From assembly GCF_000153165.2 (NCBI RefSeq), contig NC_014472.1, positions 1,485,501 through 1,549,500 of the forward strand: a stretch of DNA of 64,000 nucleotides. Reading direction: 5' to 3'. Positions 1 through 9,101 of the stretch are shown one piece after another. How positions within the stretch are numbered: the stretch's first letter is position 1; each line of letters begins with the position of its first letter. The notes below the pieces were generated by a model that saw only the letters and a program-made list of their open reading frames with translations, searched no databases and was not told the origin of the DNA. This stretch comes from Maribacter sp. HTCC2170 (GTDB taxonomy: Bacteria > Bacteroidota > Bacteroidia > Flavobacteriales > Flavobacteriaceae). The position numbers and the translations under genes are program-made.

Positions 1-2
1 CA

Positions 3-533
3 AAATGGACCGCATACAATCAAATGATTGGCTTAGGGGGCTGGGGCGATAGAACGGAGAAGGATGGTCCTTATGTTTATTATAATGATTCTGGTGAAGA
101 GATTCGCGATATGACCCCGGGAAATGGTGGCTCCCATGGACCACAACATGAATATACCATTCAACTAAGAAATTCAGAACACCCGATAACCCGAGATATG
201 CCCTCTAAATGGCTGCACACCAAAGATGAATTGTATGAGCAACTTCGTGGTCCTGCCAAGAATATGGAGATTCTGGCCACTACATACGCTGCCAAGGAAT
301 ATAAAGGAACAGAAAGGCATGAGCCAGCATTAATGGTAATAAATTATGGTAAGGGACGTGTTTTTCATAATATCATGGGGCATGCAGACTATTCGGTACA
401 ATGTGTTGGTTTCATAACCACCATGCTTCGTGGCGCAGAGTGGGCTGCCACCGGAAATGTAAGCATCCCTATTCCGGATGATTTTCCCACTGCTAATGAA
501 TCAAGTGCTCGAATTTTTACAAAAAAAGAATAG
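3..533 (+). CDS. ThuA-like domain protein, C-terminal part (truncated by window edge)
   Basis: The reading frame is open to the left edge (it runs through codons for KWTAYNQM before the first ATG at 24), so this is the 3' part of a longer gene. The residues read like the second half of a ThuA-like (trehalose utilisation, glutamine-amidotransferase-like) domain: a short HPITRDMP element, a DELYEQL stretch, and the late motif NYGKGRVFHNIMGH, where family members carry a conserved YGKGRVF segment and a His. ThuA-like proteins in Bacteroidota are usually periplasmic or secreted and linked to sugar metabolism, but the substrate is unknown here. The stop codon directly abuts the ATG of the next gene, which suggests co-transcription. 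Confidence 0.75.
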   Translation, partial: KWTAYNQMIGLGGWGDRTEKDGPYVYYNDSGEEIRDMTPGNGGSHGPQHEYTIQLRNSEHPITRDMPSKWLHTKDELYEQLRGPAKNMEILATTYAAKEYKGTERHEPALMVINYGKGRVFHNIMGHADYSVQCVGFITTMLRGAEWAATGNVSIPIPDDFPTANESSARIFTKKE

Positions 534-926
534 ATGCAGCTGACCTTAAGTATTCCCGCGCTGCTTTTTCCGGCAATTTCATTATCAATGTTGGCATATA
601 ATGCGAGATACTTGGCAATTGCCGCTTTGATTCGACAATTGCATCAGAAATATCAGGAAACCGAATCTACCACTGTGGGTTTACAAGTTAAAAAACTGAG
701 AAAACGATTAACTATTATCAAGAATATGCAGGCCGTAGCTATAATAAGCTTTCTACTGGCTGTTATTACCATGTTTTTGATATATGTTGAGCTTGATTTT
801 TGGGCCAATCTGGTCTTCGGAATAAGTTTATTCGCCTTGATGGTTTCTTTGATTCTATCATTGATTGAAGTACAATTATCAACGAAAGCATTAGGAATAC
901 AGTTGGAAGATATGGATGTCTCTTAA
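534..926 (+). CDS. DUF2721 family membrane protein
   Basis: This 130-residue protein begins immediately after the preceding stop codon. Residues 5-30 form a hydrophobic segment ending in the family-like sequence LAIAALIRQLH, followed by a charged cytoplasmic-looking stretch (VKKLRKRLTIIKN) and two more hydrophobic helices at about 63-83 and 88-110. That three-helix pattern matches DUF2721, a family of small integral membrane proteins with no known function. Zero-spacing with the ThuA-like gene suggests translational coupling, but the two families have no established connection. No catalytic residues are evident. Confidence 0.7.
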   Translation: MQLTLSIPALLFPAISLSMLAYNARYLAIAALIRQLHQKYQETESTTVGLQVKKLRKRLTIIKNMQAVAIISFLLAVITMFLIYVELDFWANLVFGISLFALMVSLILSLIEVQLSTKALGIQLEDMDVS

Positions 927-956
927 AACTAAAAGGATTAGCGTAAAGAACTCATT

Positions 957-3203
957 ATGAATCGCTTTTTAATGAATATTGTTAATGTAATTTGTCTGAT
1001 TCCTTTATGTTTTTTTTCACTTCTAGGATCAAGTCAGGATATTGGCAATGGGCAGGCGCCTAAGGAAATTAAAGGACGTTTACTCAATAACACTGAGCTA
1101 CATTTAGATGGTATAGTAGACGAGGAATTTTGGGTGAATATTCCGGGAAATGGAAATTTTCTAATGCAAGAACCGAAAGAGGGCGGTGAACCAACGGAGC
1201 GCACAGAAATAAGGATCGCATTCGATCAGCAAAATATCTATATCTCAGTAATTTGTTATGACAGCGATCCATCAGGGATAAAGGCTTTTCAAATGAAAAG
1301 AGACGCATCACTGGAAACGGACGATCGATTTAGATGGGTTTTTGACACATTCATGGACAAACGAAGGGCTTATTTTTTTGAAATAAATCCTTTGGGATTG
1401 CGTGGAGATGGTCTTATTTCTTCAGGACAAGGGCAAACTCTGAATCAAGACTGGGATGGTATCTGGAAAGCATGGACACATATTGGCGACTTTGGCTGGT
1501 CGGCCGAAATTAGGATTCCTTTTAGGAGCATAAACTTTGATTCCAAAAGTGATACCTGGGGGATAAATTTTCAAAGAACAATCCGTCGTAAAAATGAGGA
1601 ACTACTATGGACAGGTCACCACCGTAATCAGGGATTGTTACGACCACAAAATGCCGGCATACTTACAGGCCTTGTTAATCCATCACAGGGAATAGGGCTT
1701 GAAGTCGTCCCTTACTTCATAACACAGGTAGGAAAGGAATATAACAATGAAATAGATGAGTATACAAATGACGAATCTGCGGATATGGGATTTGATATTA
1801 ATTATAACATTACGCCCCAATTGAAGGCTTCTTTCACGTATAACACTGATTTTGCACAGACCGAGGTAGACGATAGACAAATAAACCTTACTCGTTTTCC
1901 TTTACGTTTTCCTGAAAAAAGAGATTTTTTCCTTGAAGGATCTTCAATTCTACAATTTGCTCCTCAAAGTCGTGTAGATCCTTATTTTAGCCGTAGGATC
2001 GGCCTAGTTGACGGGGTGCCTGTCCCCATTAAGTATGGTGGTCGTCTTATAGGAAATATCGGCAAGAACAACATTGCACTTATACATACTCGTACAGGGG
2101 AAAAGGGGGAATTGAATCCGGAAAGTTTTACCGTGGCCAGATATAGACGCGATTTTTGGAAAGAGAGTGCAATCGGCATATTATATACCCATAGAAGTAC
2201 CGAAAACGATATGTTGTTTGGTAATCCCGTTCAAGATAGAAAAACATTAGCGGCCGATCTAACTTTGAGCACTTCCGAATTCTTGGGCGACAAAGTACTG
2301 CAGTTCTCAGCTTTTTTTGTTGGGCACAATCCTGATTCGCCTTTTGACGACTCCACAACATTGTCAGATCGATCGGTACGCGGTCTACGATTTAATTTTC
2401 CGAACCAACCTTGGTCTGCCTGGGTTTCGTATAGGGAATTTGGGGATGAGTACAATCCAGCGGTTGGGTTTAACCGAAGGAATGGTTTCAAAAGATTACA
2501 ACCAACAATTAAATACGCTCCTTTATTTGAAAAAAGCAATGTCATAAGAGAGATAGAATGGGGTATAAACTACGAGTATCTCACTTCATTAGAAAACAAA
2601 CTTCTTACCGAAAATCTTAGGTTTACCTTAGGTGAAATCAGATTCGAATCAGGTGAGAGTTTAGGTGTTGAAGTATCTAGAAACTATGAACTTCTTGATG
2701 AAAATTTTGATATACTTGGAGACGGTTCAGTAATCGTGGTTCCTGGAGAATATGTGAATTGGAATTACGAATTAGAGGCCTCTTCCGCATCATTTCGGAA
2801 GATATCTGGTTCTATTGAATACGAATCCGGAGGGTTTTGGACTGGGAATATTTCCAGCTTGGATTTGGGCTTAACTGTTCGTCCTGTACCTGGTATTAAT
2901 CTACGCAGTGGGTATAGATATTCAAAAGTAACAGCTGAAAATAGTGGGTTTAACACAAATTTGTTTCAGATAGATCTAGGGCTTGATTTTACCCCCGATA
3001 TTTCGTTGTCATCAAATATTCAGTTTGATGATGTAAGTGAGATTTTGGGCACTAATACCCGTTTTCGATGGATAGTTACTCCTGGGACCGATGTTTTTTT
3101 TGTATATAACCACAATTGGCTGAACAACCCCACATTTGACAATAGGTTTTTTACAATACAACAAGGAGGGGCTATGAAAATTGTTTACACCTACCGTTTT
3201 TAA
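957..3203 (+). CDS. DUF5916 outer-membrane protein with N-terminal CBM9-like domain
   Basis: The 748-residue product has an N-terminal signal peptide (hydrophobic core at about residues 7-24, ending near GSSQD). A CBM9-like beta-sandwich region follows at roughly 40-230 (LDGIVDEEFW near the start, later a FEINPLG segment), as in the carbohydrate-binding family 9 domains of sugar-binding proteins. The remainder, rich in alternating aromatic/polar strands and ending in the aromatic terminus TYRF, looks like a DUF5916 outer-membrane beta-barrel. Bacteroidota typically carry several paralogues of this arrangement; their ligand is not established. It lies 30 bp after the DUF2721 gene and may be in the same transcript. 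A weak hairpin at about 3263-3287 could end it. Confidence 0.8.
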   Translation: MNRFLMNIVNVICLIPLCFFSLLGSSQDIGNGQAPKEIKGRLLNNTELHLDGIVDEEFWVNIPGNGNFLMQEPKEGGEPTERTEIRIAFDQQNIYISVICYDSDPSGIKAFQMKRDASLETDDRFRWVFDTFMDKRRAYFFEINPLGLRGDGLISSGQGQTLNQDWDGIWKAWTHIGDFGWSAEIRIPFRSINFDSKSDTWGINFQRTIRRKNEELLWTGHHRNQGLLRPQNAGILTGLVNPSQGIGLEVVPYFITQVGKEYNNEIDEYTNDESADMGFDINYNITPQLKASFTYNTDFAQTEVDDRQINLTRFPLRFPEKRDFFLEGSSILQFAPQSRVDPYFSRRIGLVDGVPVPIKYGGRLIGNIGKNNIALIHTRTGEKGELNPESFTVARYRRDFWKESAIGILYTHRSTENDMLFGNPVQDRKTLAADLTLSTSEFLGDKVLQFSAFFVGHNPDSPFDDSTTLSDRSVRGLRFNFPNQPWSAWVSYREFGDEYNPAVGFNRRNGFKRLQPTIKYAPLFEKSNVIREIEWGINYEYLTSLENKLLTENLRFTLGEIRFESGESLGVEVSRNYELLDENFDILGDGSVIVVPGEYVNWNYELEASSASFRKISGSIEYESGGFWTGNISSLDLGLTVRPVPGINLRSGYRYSKVTAENSGFNTNLFQIDLGLDFTPDISLSSNIQFDDVSEILGTNTRFRWIVTPGTDVFFVYNHNWLNNPTFDNRFFTIQQGGAMKIVYTYRF

Positions 3204-3262
3204 TGGAATGGTATTGAAAAGAACAGTAAATTCTTGTTTTTTAATCTTAATTCAGATGCAAT

Positions 3263-3287
3263 GGAGGAGTTCTTTACAAACTCCTTG
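3263..3287 (+). terminator. Weak hairpin, possible terminator after the DUF5916 gene
   Basis: Complementary arms AGGAGTT and AACTCCT are separated by a short loop, about 60 bp past the stop codon. The following tract is only moderately T-rich, so this is a weak candidate. The rest of the interval up to 3468 shows nothing I can assign. Confidence 0.3.
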
Positions 3288-3468
3288 GTTTGTTCGTTCC
3301 GCATTTTCGGCATTATGATAGATTTATTGGTTGGTTATCGATGAAATTAAGGTTGAAATCGGATTAAACAAACCATTTAAAGATGGTATCAGCTTGCAAA
3401 AACAAACTAGTTAGTCTATTCTGGAAATCCTTGGTTTTTTTAAGGGAATTAATGAGTTAACGCCATTT

Positions 3469-4437
3469 TTACCCTTTTCCAATGTGAAATAGAGCATCTC
3501 CTTGGTTCACCACGGCCTGATGATTAATACTAAAAACATAACCATCATAGGGTGCTTTGATTTTTTTACTTCGCTTTGCATATGTATCAGTTATCAATCC
3601 TAGTTCTTGACCTTTTTTAATCTCACTCCCATTAGTAAGCTCAGGAATGAACATTCCTGCTGTTGGTGCTCGTAACCATTTACGCTCCTGTAATTGAACT
3701 GTTTTCATCCGCTCGACATATTTGGGCTCTATTTTAGAAATCATACTAAAATGCTTCAATACATTTAAGATGCCCTGCATACCTTCTAAAATGGAATAAT
3801 CATCAAATCGCATACTTTCCCCAGCCTCAAAAACAATGGATGGCTTGCCCATACGAAAAGCTGCATTACGAAATGACCCTTTTATCAATCTGGATGAAAA
3901 TGAGTAAGGGGCATTGAATATATGGGCCAATTCGCTACTATAATCATCTTCTTTTGTAAATCGTATTTGTGGAAAATTGTGACGCTGCGCACCTCCTGTA
4001 TGCAGATCTATCGCAAAATCCATCTGATGCATTATCTCTGACACATAATGGTAAGCAATTCTGCTGGCCATTGAGCCCGACTTTGTCCCTGGAAAACTTC
4101 GGTTTACATCCTTACCGTCAGGAACATCCCTGGAAAAATGAATAAAACCAAAAATATTAAGTATTGGTACAGCAATTACAGCACCCTTCTTAATTCGAAA
4201 CTGTTGTTCATCAAGCATTCTCCGAACGATTTCAATACCATTGATTTCATCACCATGTAAACCCGCTTGAATCAAAATGGTTGGTCCAGGGTTTTTAGCA
4301 TTGAACACGTAGATAGGAATATCTATCAGTGTTCCGGTCGGAAGTCTGTCAATATTTATTTTCAATAGCTTTTCTTCCCCCGGAGCAACTGTTTCACCTC
4401 CGATAATAATATTTCTATTTTCGTTTTCTTTGAACAT
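3469..4437 (-). CDS. Succinylglutamate desuccinylase/aspartoacylase family hydrolase
   Basis: A zinc carboxypeptidase-like (M14 fold) acylase of 322 residues if started at the ATG at 4437. That start lies inside the end of the upstream ligase gene and is preferred over the longer 4470 start because it gives a family-like N-terminus. Visible zinc and active-site elements are H61-x-x-E64 in GLHGDEING, the DVNRSFPG motif around residues 110-117, H146 in DLHTGG, and a later VFEAGE that should carry the catalytic Glu. The C-terminal 65 residues (LRAPTAGMF to the end) resemble a lipoyl/biotinyl-like beta-barrel, as in this family. It is the second gene of an overlapping pair with the RimK-like ligase; the likely substrate is an N-acylated or peptide-linked amino acid. 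The exact substrate is not predictable. Confidence 0.85.
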   Translation of the reverse strand: MFKENENRNIIIGGETVAPGEEKLLKINIDRLPTGTLIDIPIYVFNAKNPGPTILIQAGLHGDEINGIEIVRRMLDEQQFRIKKGAVIAVPILNIFGFIHFSRDVPDGKDVNRSFPGTKSGSMASRIAYHYVSEIMHQMDFAIDLHTGGAQRHNFPQIRFTKEDDYSSELAHIFNAPYSFSSRLIKGSFRNAAFRMGKPSIVFEAGESMRFDDYSILEGMQGILNVLKHFSMISKIEPKYVERMKTVQLQERKWLRAPTAGMFIPELTNGSEIKKGQELGLITDTYAKRSKKIKAPYDGYVFSINHQAVVNQGDALFHIGKG

Positions 4438-5305
4438 TTTTCTCAACAAAAAGTATAATTTCTTTAGCAATGTTTACGCCTGTGGCAGCCTCAATTCCTT
4501 GTAAACCTGGAGAAGCATTTACTTCTAACAACAATGGCCCTTTTTTAGATCTGATCAGATCCACCCCTGCAACACCAAGACCAAGATATTCAGTTGCTTT
4601 CAAGGCTATATATTTTTCCTTGGGAGTTATCTCAATACCTTCTGTAAGACCTCCCCTATGTACATTGGAGCGAAACTCATCAACTGGACTGGTGCGTTTC
4701 ATACTAGCTATAACTTTATTTCCAACTACGAAAATTCGAATGTCCTCACCATTGGATTCTTCAATATATTTTTGAAGGAGAATACTAGTATCCATCTTAT
4801 AAAAAGTATCAATAATTGATTTTGCTGATTTCTCAGATTCCGCCAATATAACCCCTAGACCTTGCGTACCTTCTTGAAGTTTAATAATCACTGGAGGGCC
4901 GCCCAACAATTCTATCTGTTCTTTTATATCGTCTGGATTTATTGAAAATAAGGTGTCGGGAATAGGAATGTGTTTTCTTGAAAGAATTTGCAACGTTCGG
5001 ACCTTATTTCGTGCTCTAGAAATGCTTAGCGCTTTCGCAGTACTGAAAACTCCATTCATTTCAAACTGTTTTACTATTGCTGCCCCGTGTCTAGTTACTT
5101 TAGCTCCTATTCTAGGTATGATGGCATCAAAAGCATTTGTCACATTTTCATTTAAATAATACACTTTTGGTCGAGATGACCCCAATTTAACGGAACATTT
5201 GGTGTGGTCTATCAACTCAATATAATGTCCAAGTTTTTCAGCTTCTTCTGCAATGCGCTTGGTAGAATACACATTCATACTCACTGAAAGAAGTCCGATA
5301 TCCAT
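4415..5305 (-). CDS. rimK: RimK-type alpha-L-glutamate ligase (ATP-grasp)
   Basis: A 296-residue ATP-grasp ligase. The N-terminal pre-ATP-grasp domain spans about 1-95, and the ATP-grasp lobe contains the glycine loop EGTQGLGV (residues 145-152). Mg ligands are expected at D249 (VAGVDLIRS) and E261/N263 (LLEVNASPG), all present. RimK family enzymes add glutamate residues to a carboxyl acceptor; the E. coli enzyme modifies ribosomal protein S6 and makes poly-glutamate, while animal relatives make N-acetylaspartylglutamate and beta-citrylglutamate. Its 3' end overlaps the hydrolase gene by 23 bases, so the two products are probably made in step. The acceptor cannot be read from the sequence; S6 modification is only one possibility, and the gene symbol marks the family rather than a proven orthologue. 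Confidence 0.85.
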   Translation of the reverse strand: MDIGLLSVSMNVYSTKRIAEEAEKLGHYIELIDHTKCSVKLGSSRPKVYYLNENVTNAFDAIIPRIGAKVTRHGAAIVKQFEMNGVFSTAKALSISRARNKVRTLQILSRKHIPIPDTLFSINPDDIKEQIELLGGPPVIIKLQEGTQGLGVILAESEKSAKSIIDTFYKMDTSILLQKYIEESNGEDIRIFVVGNKVIASMKRTSPVDEFRSNVHRGGLTEGIEITPKEKYIALKATEYLGLGVAGVDLIRSKKGPLLLEVNASPGLQGIEAATGVNIAKEIILFVEKNVQRKRK

Positions 5306-5447
5306 TAAATTAACTGGTTAGTGATTCAATTGGTATGTAATATCGGTTAAAAATTACAATTTTACCAAAACCAAAAAGGCGTTTTATACGAATTGAATCC
5401 AAATTGATTAAAATCAATCTAAATAAGGCGCTAAACCCCTGCAAAGT

Positions 5448-5478
5448 TTGTTAATATTTTAGCAGATCAGTAAATTTG
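5448..5478 (+). promoter_or_regulatory. sdh operon promoter (Bacteroidota type)
   Basis: A perfect TAnnTTTG element (TAAATTTG, 5471-5478) lies 20 bp downstream of a TTG at 5448-5450. This is the arrangement recognised by the primary sigma factor of Bacteroidota. It predicts a start of transcription near 5485 and a very short leader before the sdhC ATG at 5499. Confidence 0.7.
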
Positions 5479-5498
5479 CAACCTAAATTCAACTACCA

Positions 5499-6176
5499 AT
5501 GAGCGGGTTCTTTAATTCTTCAATCGGTAGGAAGTATGCGATGGCACTTTCTGCTTTTTTTCTTATTATTTTCTTAGTCATTCATTTAGCGGTAAACATA
5601 ACTTCACTTTTCAGTGAGAACTTATTTAATGAGCTTTCCCATTTTATGGGCACGAATCCATTAATACAGTTTGCAATGCAGCCTGTTCTTATCTTTGGGG
5701 TTGTATTTCATTTTGTCATGGGATTTGTTCTTGAACTTAAAAATAAGGGGTCAAGAAATGTAAAGTATACCAGAAACAATGGCGCTGCAAATTCTACTTG
5801 GATGAGTAGAAACATGATTTATAGCGGTTTGGCAATCCTTGCCTTTATCGTGTTGCACTTTATCGATTTTTGGATTCCTGAATTGAATACTAAATATGTT
5901 CAAGGCGATATGACCGGAATGTTGGAAGGTGCAGACGGTTATCGTTATTTTGAAGAACTACAACATAAGTTTGTTGAACCTTGGCGTGTTGGTGCCTATG
6001 TAATAGCCTTTGTGTTATTGGCATTGCACTTGCTTCACGGATTTACCTCAGCGTTCCAATCCATTGGAGCGACAATGGGAAGAAAAAAGTTTATGAAAAA
6101 TATTGGCACGGCATATTCAATATTGATTCCATTAGGATTCATTATAATAGCTCTTTGTCATCATTTTAACCATTAA
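5499..6176 (+). CDS. sdhC: Succinate dehydrogenase/fumarate reductase cytochrome b subunit (b558 type)
   Basis: Membrane anchor subunit of respiratory complex II, 225 residues. Five hydrophobic helices are visible at about 13-36, 65-83, 105-124, 166-183 and 201-222. Histidines inside them (H29 in FLVIHLAVN, others in VVFHFVMG, IVLHFID and LALHLLHG) are the expected haem ligands of the single-subunit, five-helix, di-haem cytochrome b family found in Bacteroidota and Bacillus. There is no separate sdhD, as expected for this type. It is the first gene of sdhCAB, 12 bp before sdhA. Confidence 0.93.
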   Translation: MSGFFNSSIGRKYAMALSAFFLIIFLVIHLAVNITSLFSENLFNELSHFMGTNPLIQFAMQPVLIFGVVFHFVMGFVLELKNKGSRNVKYTRNNGAANSTWMSRNMIYSGLAILAFIVLHFIDFWIPELNTKYVQGDMTGMLEGADGYRYFEELQHKFVEPWRVGAYVIAFVLLALHLLHGFTSAFQSIGATMGRKKFMKNIGTAYSILIPLGFIIIALCHHFNH

Positions 6177-6188
6177 TACCATTTACTT

Positions 6189-8204
6189 ATGTCTGTATTA
6201 GACTCAAAAGTGCCTGAAGGGCCAATTAAGGACAAGTGGACCACCTATAAGGACAAGATAAATCTTGTAAACCCTGCGAATAAACGTCATATTGATATTA
6301 TTGTTGTGGGAACTGGACTGGCAGGAGGTTCTGCCGCTGCAACCTTGGCGGAGTTAGGCTACAATGTAAAAGCATTTGCTTACCAGGATTCTCCACGTAG
6401 AGCTCACTCAATAGCAGCACAAGGTGGTATTAATGCCGCTAAAAACTATATGGGCGATGGCGATTCTACTTATCGTCTTTTTTATGATACTGTAAAAGGG
6501 GGTGATTACCGTTCTCGTGAAGCGAACGTACATCGTTTGGCTGAAGTTTCTGGAAATATAATTGACCAATGTGTAGCTCAAGGGGTTCCTTTTGCTCGTG
6601 ATTATGGCGGTCTGTTAGACAACCGTTCTTTTGGCGGGGTATTGGTTTCAAGAACTTTTTACGCTAAAGGACAAACTGGGCAACAATTATTGTTAGGTTG
6701 CTACTCAGCAATGAACAGACAAATTGCTCGTGGTAAGATTGATATGTACAATCGTCACGAAATGTTGGATGTGGTTAAGGTTGATGGGAAAGCAAGAGGT
6801 ATTATTGCACGTGATTTGATCACAGGTGAAATAGAACGTCATTCAGCACATGCCGTTGTTATTGCAACAGGAGGATATGGAAATGTATATTTCTTATCAA
6901 CCAATGCAATGGGATCCAATGCAACTGCTGCTTGGAAAATACATAAAAAAGGAGCGTTTTTCGCAAATCCTTGTTTTACTCAAATACACCCAACCTGTAT
7001 TCCACGATCAGGTGATTATCAATCAAAATTAACATTGATGTCTGAATCATTGCGTAATGATGGTAGAATTTGGGTGCCCGCAAAGTTAGAAGATGCTAAA
7101 GCAATTCAAGAAGGTAGATTAAAACCTACTGAATTGGCTGAAGAAGATAGAGATTACTACCTAGAACGTCGTTATCCTGCATTCGGTAACTTAGTGCCAC
7201 GTGATGTAGCTTCAAGAGCTGCAAAAGAACGTTGTGATGCTGGTTACGGAGTAAATGCAACTGGTGAAGCTGTTTATTTAGATTTCGCGGCTGCTTTTGT
7301 GCGTTATGGATCAGAACAAGCAAAAATAAAAGGGCTTAAGAATGCTTCGAAAGAGGAAATAATAAAATTAGGTCAAGAAATTATTGAGCAGAAGTACGGT
7401 AACTTATTTCAGATGTATGAAAAAATCATCGCTGAAAATCCGTATGAAACACCAATGATGATTTATCCTGCAACTCACTATACTATGGGTGGTGTTTGGG
7501 TTGATTACAACTTAATGACAACCGTTGATGGTTTGTATTGTATTGGTGAAGCCAACTTCTCGGATCACGGGGCAAACAGACTTGGAGCTTCTGCCTTAAT
7601 GCAAGGTTTGGCCGATGGTTACTTTGTATTACCTTATACTATTGGCGATTATTTAGCTGATGATATTCGTACTGGTCCTATTTCAACGGAGACAAAAGAA
7701 TTTGATGAAGTTGAAAAAGAGGTAAAAGATAAAATTGACTTCTTTATCAATAATAACGGAACGAAATCTGTTGACCACTTCCACAAACGTTTAGGTAAAG
7801 TAATGTGGGATAAAGTAGGGATGTCTAGAAACGAGAAAGACCTAAAAGAAGCGATGGTTGAAATTAAAGCCATTCGTGAAGAGTTCTGGAAAGAGGTAAA
7901 AGTTCCTGGTGACGCAAACGAAATGAATCCTGAATTGGAGAAAGCAGGTCGTGTAGCGGACTTTTTAGAATTAGGAGAGTTGTTCGCTAAAGATGCATTG
8001 ATAAGAAATGAATCTTGTGGAGGACATTTCCGTGAAGAATCTGTAGAATTGGACGGTGAGCAAAAAGGAGAAGCAAAACGTAACGATAAAGACTTTGCTT
8101 TTGTATCTGCTTGGGAGTATAAAGGAGAACCTGCAGATGCCGTACTTCATAAAGAAGAATTAGAATTTAAGGATATAGAATTAAAACAACGTAGTTATAA
8201 ATAG
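6189..8204 (+). CDS. sdhA: Succinate dehydrogenase/fumarate reductase flavoprotein subunit
   Basis: Catalytic FAD subunit of complex II, 671 residues, oxidising succinate to fumarate in the TCA cycle on the cytoplasmic side of the membrane. The dinucleotide-binding loop GTGLAGG is at 41-47. H73 in the segment AHSIAAQGG is the candidate for covalent FAD attachment, followed by the characteristic GGINA. Later motifs include IHPTCI, the THYTMGG segment of the capping/active-site region, and [10 protein letters not shown] near the FAD. Length and motifs fit the longer Bacteroidota/b558-type flavoprotein. Codon usage looks smoother (more regular, AT-ending) than in neighbours, consistent with high expression. 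Confidence 0.95.
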   Translation: MSVLDSKVPEGPIKDKWTTYKDKINLVNPANKRHIDIIVVGTGLAGGSAAATLAELGYNVKAFAYQDSPRRAHSIAAQGGINAAKNYMGDGDSTYRLFYDTVKGGDYRSREANVHRLAEVSGNIIDQCVAQGVPFARDYGGLLDNRSFGGVLVSRTFYAKGQTGQQLLLGCYSAMNRQIARGKIDMYNRHEMLDVVKVDGKARGIIARDLITGEIERHSAHAVVIATGGYGNVYFLSTNAMGSNATAAWKIHKKGAFFANPCFTQIHPTCIPRSGDYQSKLTLMSESLRNDGRIWVPAKLEDAKAIQEGRLKPTELAEEDRDYYLERRYPAFGNLVPRDVASRAAKERCDAGYGVNATGEAVYLDFAAAFVRYGSEQAKIKGLKNASKEEIIKLGQEIIEQKYGNLFQMYEKIIAENPYETPMMIYPATHYTMGGVWVDYNLMTTVDGLYCIGEANFSDHGANRLGASALMQGLADGYFVLPYTIGDYLADDIRTGPISTETKEFDEVEKEVKDKIDFFINNNGTKSVDHFHKRLGKVMWDKVGMSRNEKDLKEAMVEIKAIREEFWKEVKVPGDANEMNPELEKAGRVADFLELGELFAKDALIRNESCGGHFREESVELDGEQKGEAKRNDKDFAFVSAWEYKGEPADAVLHKEELEFKDIELKQRSYK

Positions 8205-8245
8205 TGGTGAGGTATTAGATGTGAGATATTTATTTTTCTCATTTC

Positions 8246-8280
8246 TCAATACACAATACTTATTACTCAATACTCATATA
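8246..8280 (+). repeat. Heptanucleotide tandem repeat between sdhA and sdhB
   Basis: Five consecutive 7-bp units fill 8246-8280: TCAATAC, ACAATAC, TTATTAC, TCAATAC and TCATATA. The array ends two bases before the sdhB ATG and so occupies its translation initiation region. The preceding bases (8205-8245) are A/T-rich with no further feature. Confidence 0.8.
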
Positions 8281-8282
8281 GT

Positions 8283-9032
8283 ATGAATCTGACGCTTAAA
8301 ATTTGGAGACAAAAAGGACCACAGGATAAAGGCAAGATGGTCGATTACAAGGTTTCTGACATTTCAGAACATATGTCATTCTTAGAAATGATGGATGTTC
8401 TAAATGAACAGCTTGTAAATTCGGGTGAAGAACCAGTTGCTTTTGACCATGATTGTCGTGAAGGTATTTGCGGCATGTGCTCCTTGCATATAAATGGTGA
8501 AGCCCACGGTCCCGATAGAGGTATTACTACCTGTCAATTGCATATGCGTATGTTCAAAGACGGTGATACTATTACTATTGAACCTTGGAGAGCAAAAGCT
8601 TTTCCTGTAATCAAGGATTTAATAGTTGATAGAATGGCTTTCGAACGTATACAACAAGCTGGTGGATATATTTCTGTAAACACATCAGGAAATACCCAAG
8701 ATGCAAATGCCTTACCTATTTCAAAACACAATGCAGATGAAGCCATGGATGCTGCTGCTTGTATAGGTTGTGGAGCTTGTGTTGCAAGTTGTAAAAACTC
8801 TTCCGCCATGTTATTCGTTGGAGCTAAAGTTTCTCAATTTGCATTATTACCACAAGGACAAGTTGAAGCTGCTGACCGTGTTAAAAACATGGTTGCCCAA
8901 ATGGATTTGGAAGGCTTTGGAAACTGTACAAATACGGGAGCTTGCGAAGTTGAATGTCCTAAAGGAATTTCTTTAGAGAATATTGCACGTATGAACCGTG
9001 AATTGGTTAAAGCAAGTTTAATTAAGTTCTAA
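8283..9032 (+). CDS. sdhB: Succinate dehydrogenase/fumarate reductase iron-sulfur subunit
   Basis: Electron-transfer subunit of complex II, 249 residues. All three iron-sulfur cluster sites are visible: C58, C63, C66 and C84 for the [2Fe-2S] cluster; C160, C163, C166 and C170 ([11 protein letters not shown]) for the [4Fe-4S] cluster; and C215, C221 and C225 plus nearby residues for the third cluster, where [12 protein letters not shown] is typical of the [3Fe-4S] site. It passes electrons from the SdhA FAD to the quinone site of SdhC. It is the last gene of the operon and is followed by a strong intrinsic terminator. Confidence 0.95.
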   Translation: MNLTLKIWRQKGPQDKGKMVDYKVSDISEHMSFLEMMDVLNEQLVNSGEEPVAFDHDCREGICGMCSLHINGEAHGPDRGITTCQLHMRMFKDGDTITIEPWRAKAFPVIKDLIVDRMAFERIQQAGGYISVNTSGNTQDANALPISKHNADEAMDAAACIGCGACVASCKNSSAMLFVGAKVSQFALLPQGQVEAADRVKNMVAQMDLEGFGNCTNTGACEVECPKGISLENIARMNRELVKASLIKF

Positions 9033-9060
9033 AACACTTACCCCGACTATAAATTTTAAA

Positions 9061-9091
9061 AATCCCATCTGGTTTCAGATGGGATTTTTTT
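9061..9091 (+). terminator. Intrinsic terminator of the sdh operon
   Basis: An 8-bp GC-containing stem (TCCCATCT / AGATGGGA) extended by A/T pairs, with loop GGTTTC, is followed by seven T residues. It lies about 30 bp after the sdhB stop. Confidence 0.9.
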
Positions 9092-9101
9092 ATCTTTAGT
9101 T

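Noticed and set aside
2231-2545. 104-codon ORF opposite the DUF5916 gene.
   Set aside because: It lies wholly inside a strongly supported gene on the other strand, with no family-like residues; it is a shadow frame.
3335-3347. TTATCGATGAAAT, repeated exactly at 36796-36808, both downstream of outer-membrane protein genes.
   Set aside because: Identical 13-mers are expected by chance many times in 64 kb, and the flanks do not match.
4470-4775. 101-codon plus-strand ORF opposite the RimK gene.
   Set aside because: It is antisense to conserved ATP-grasp motifs and has no recognisable domain.
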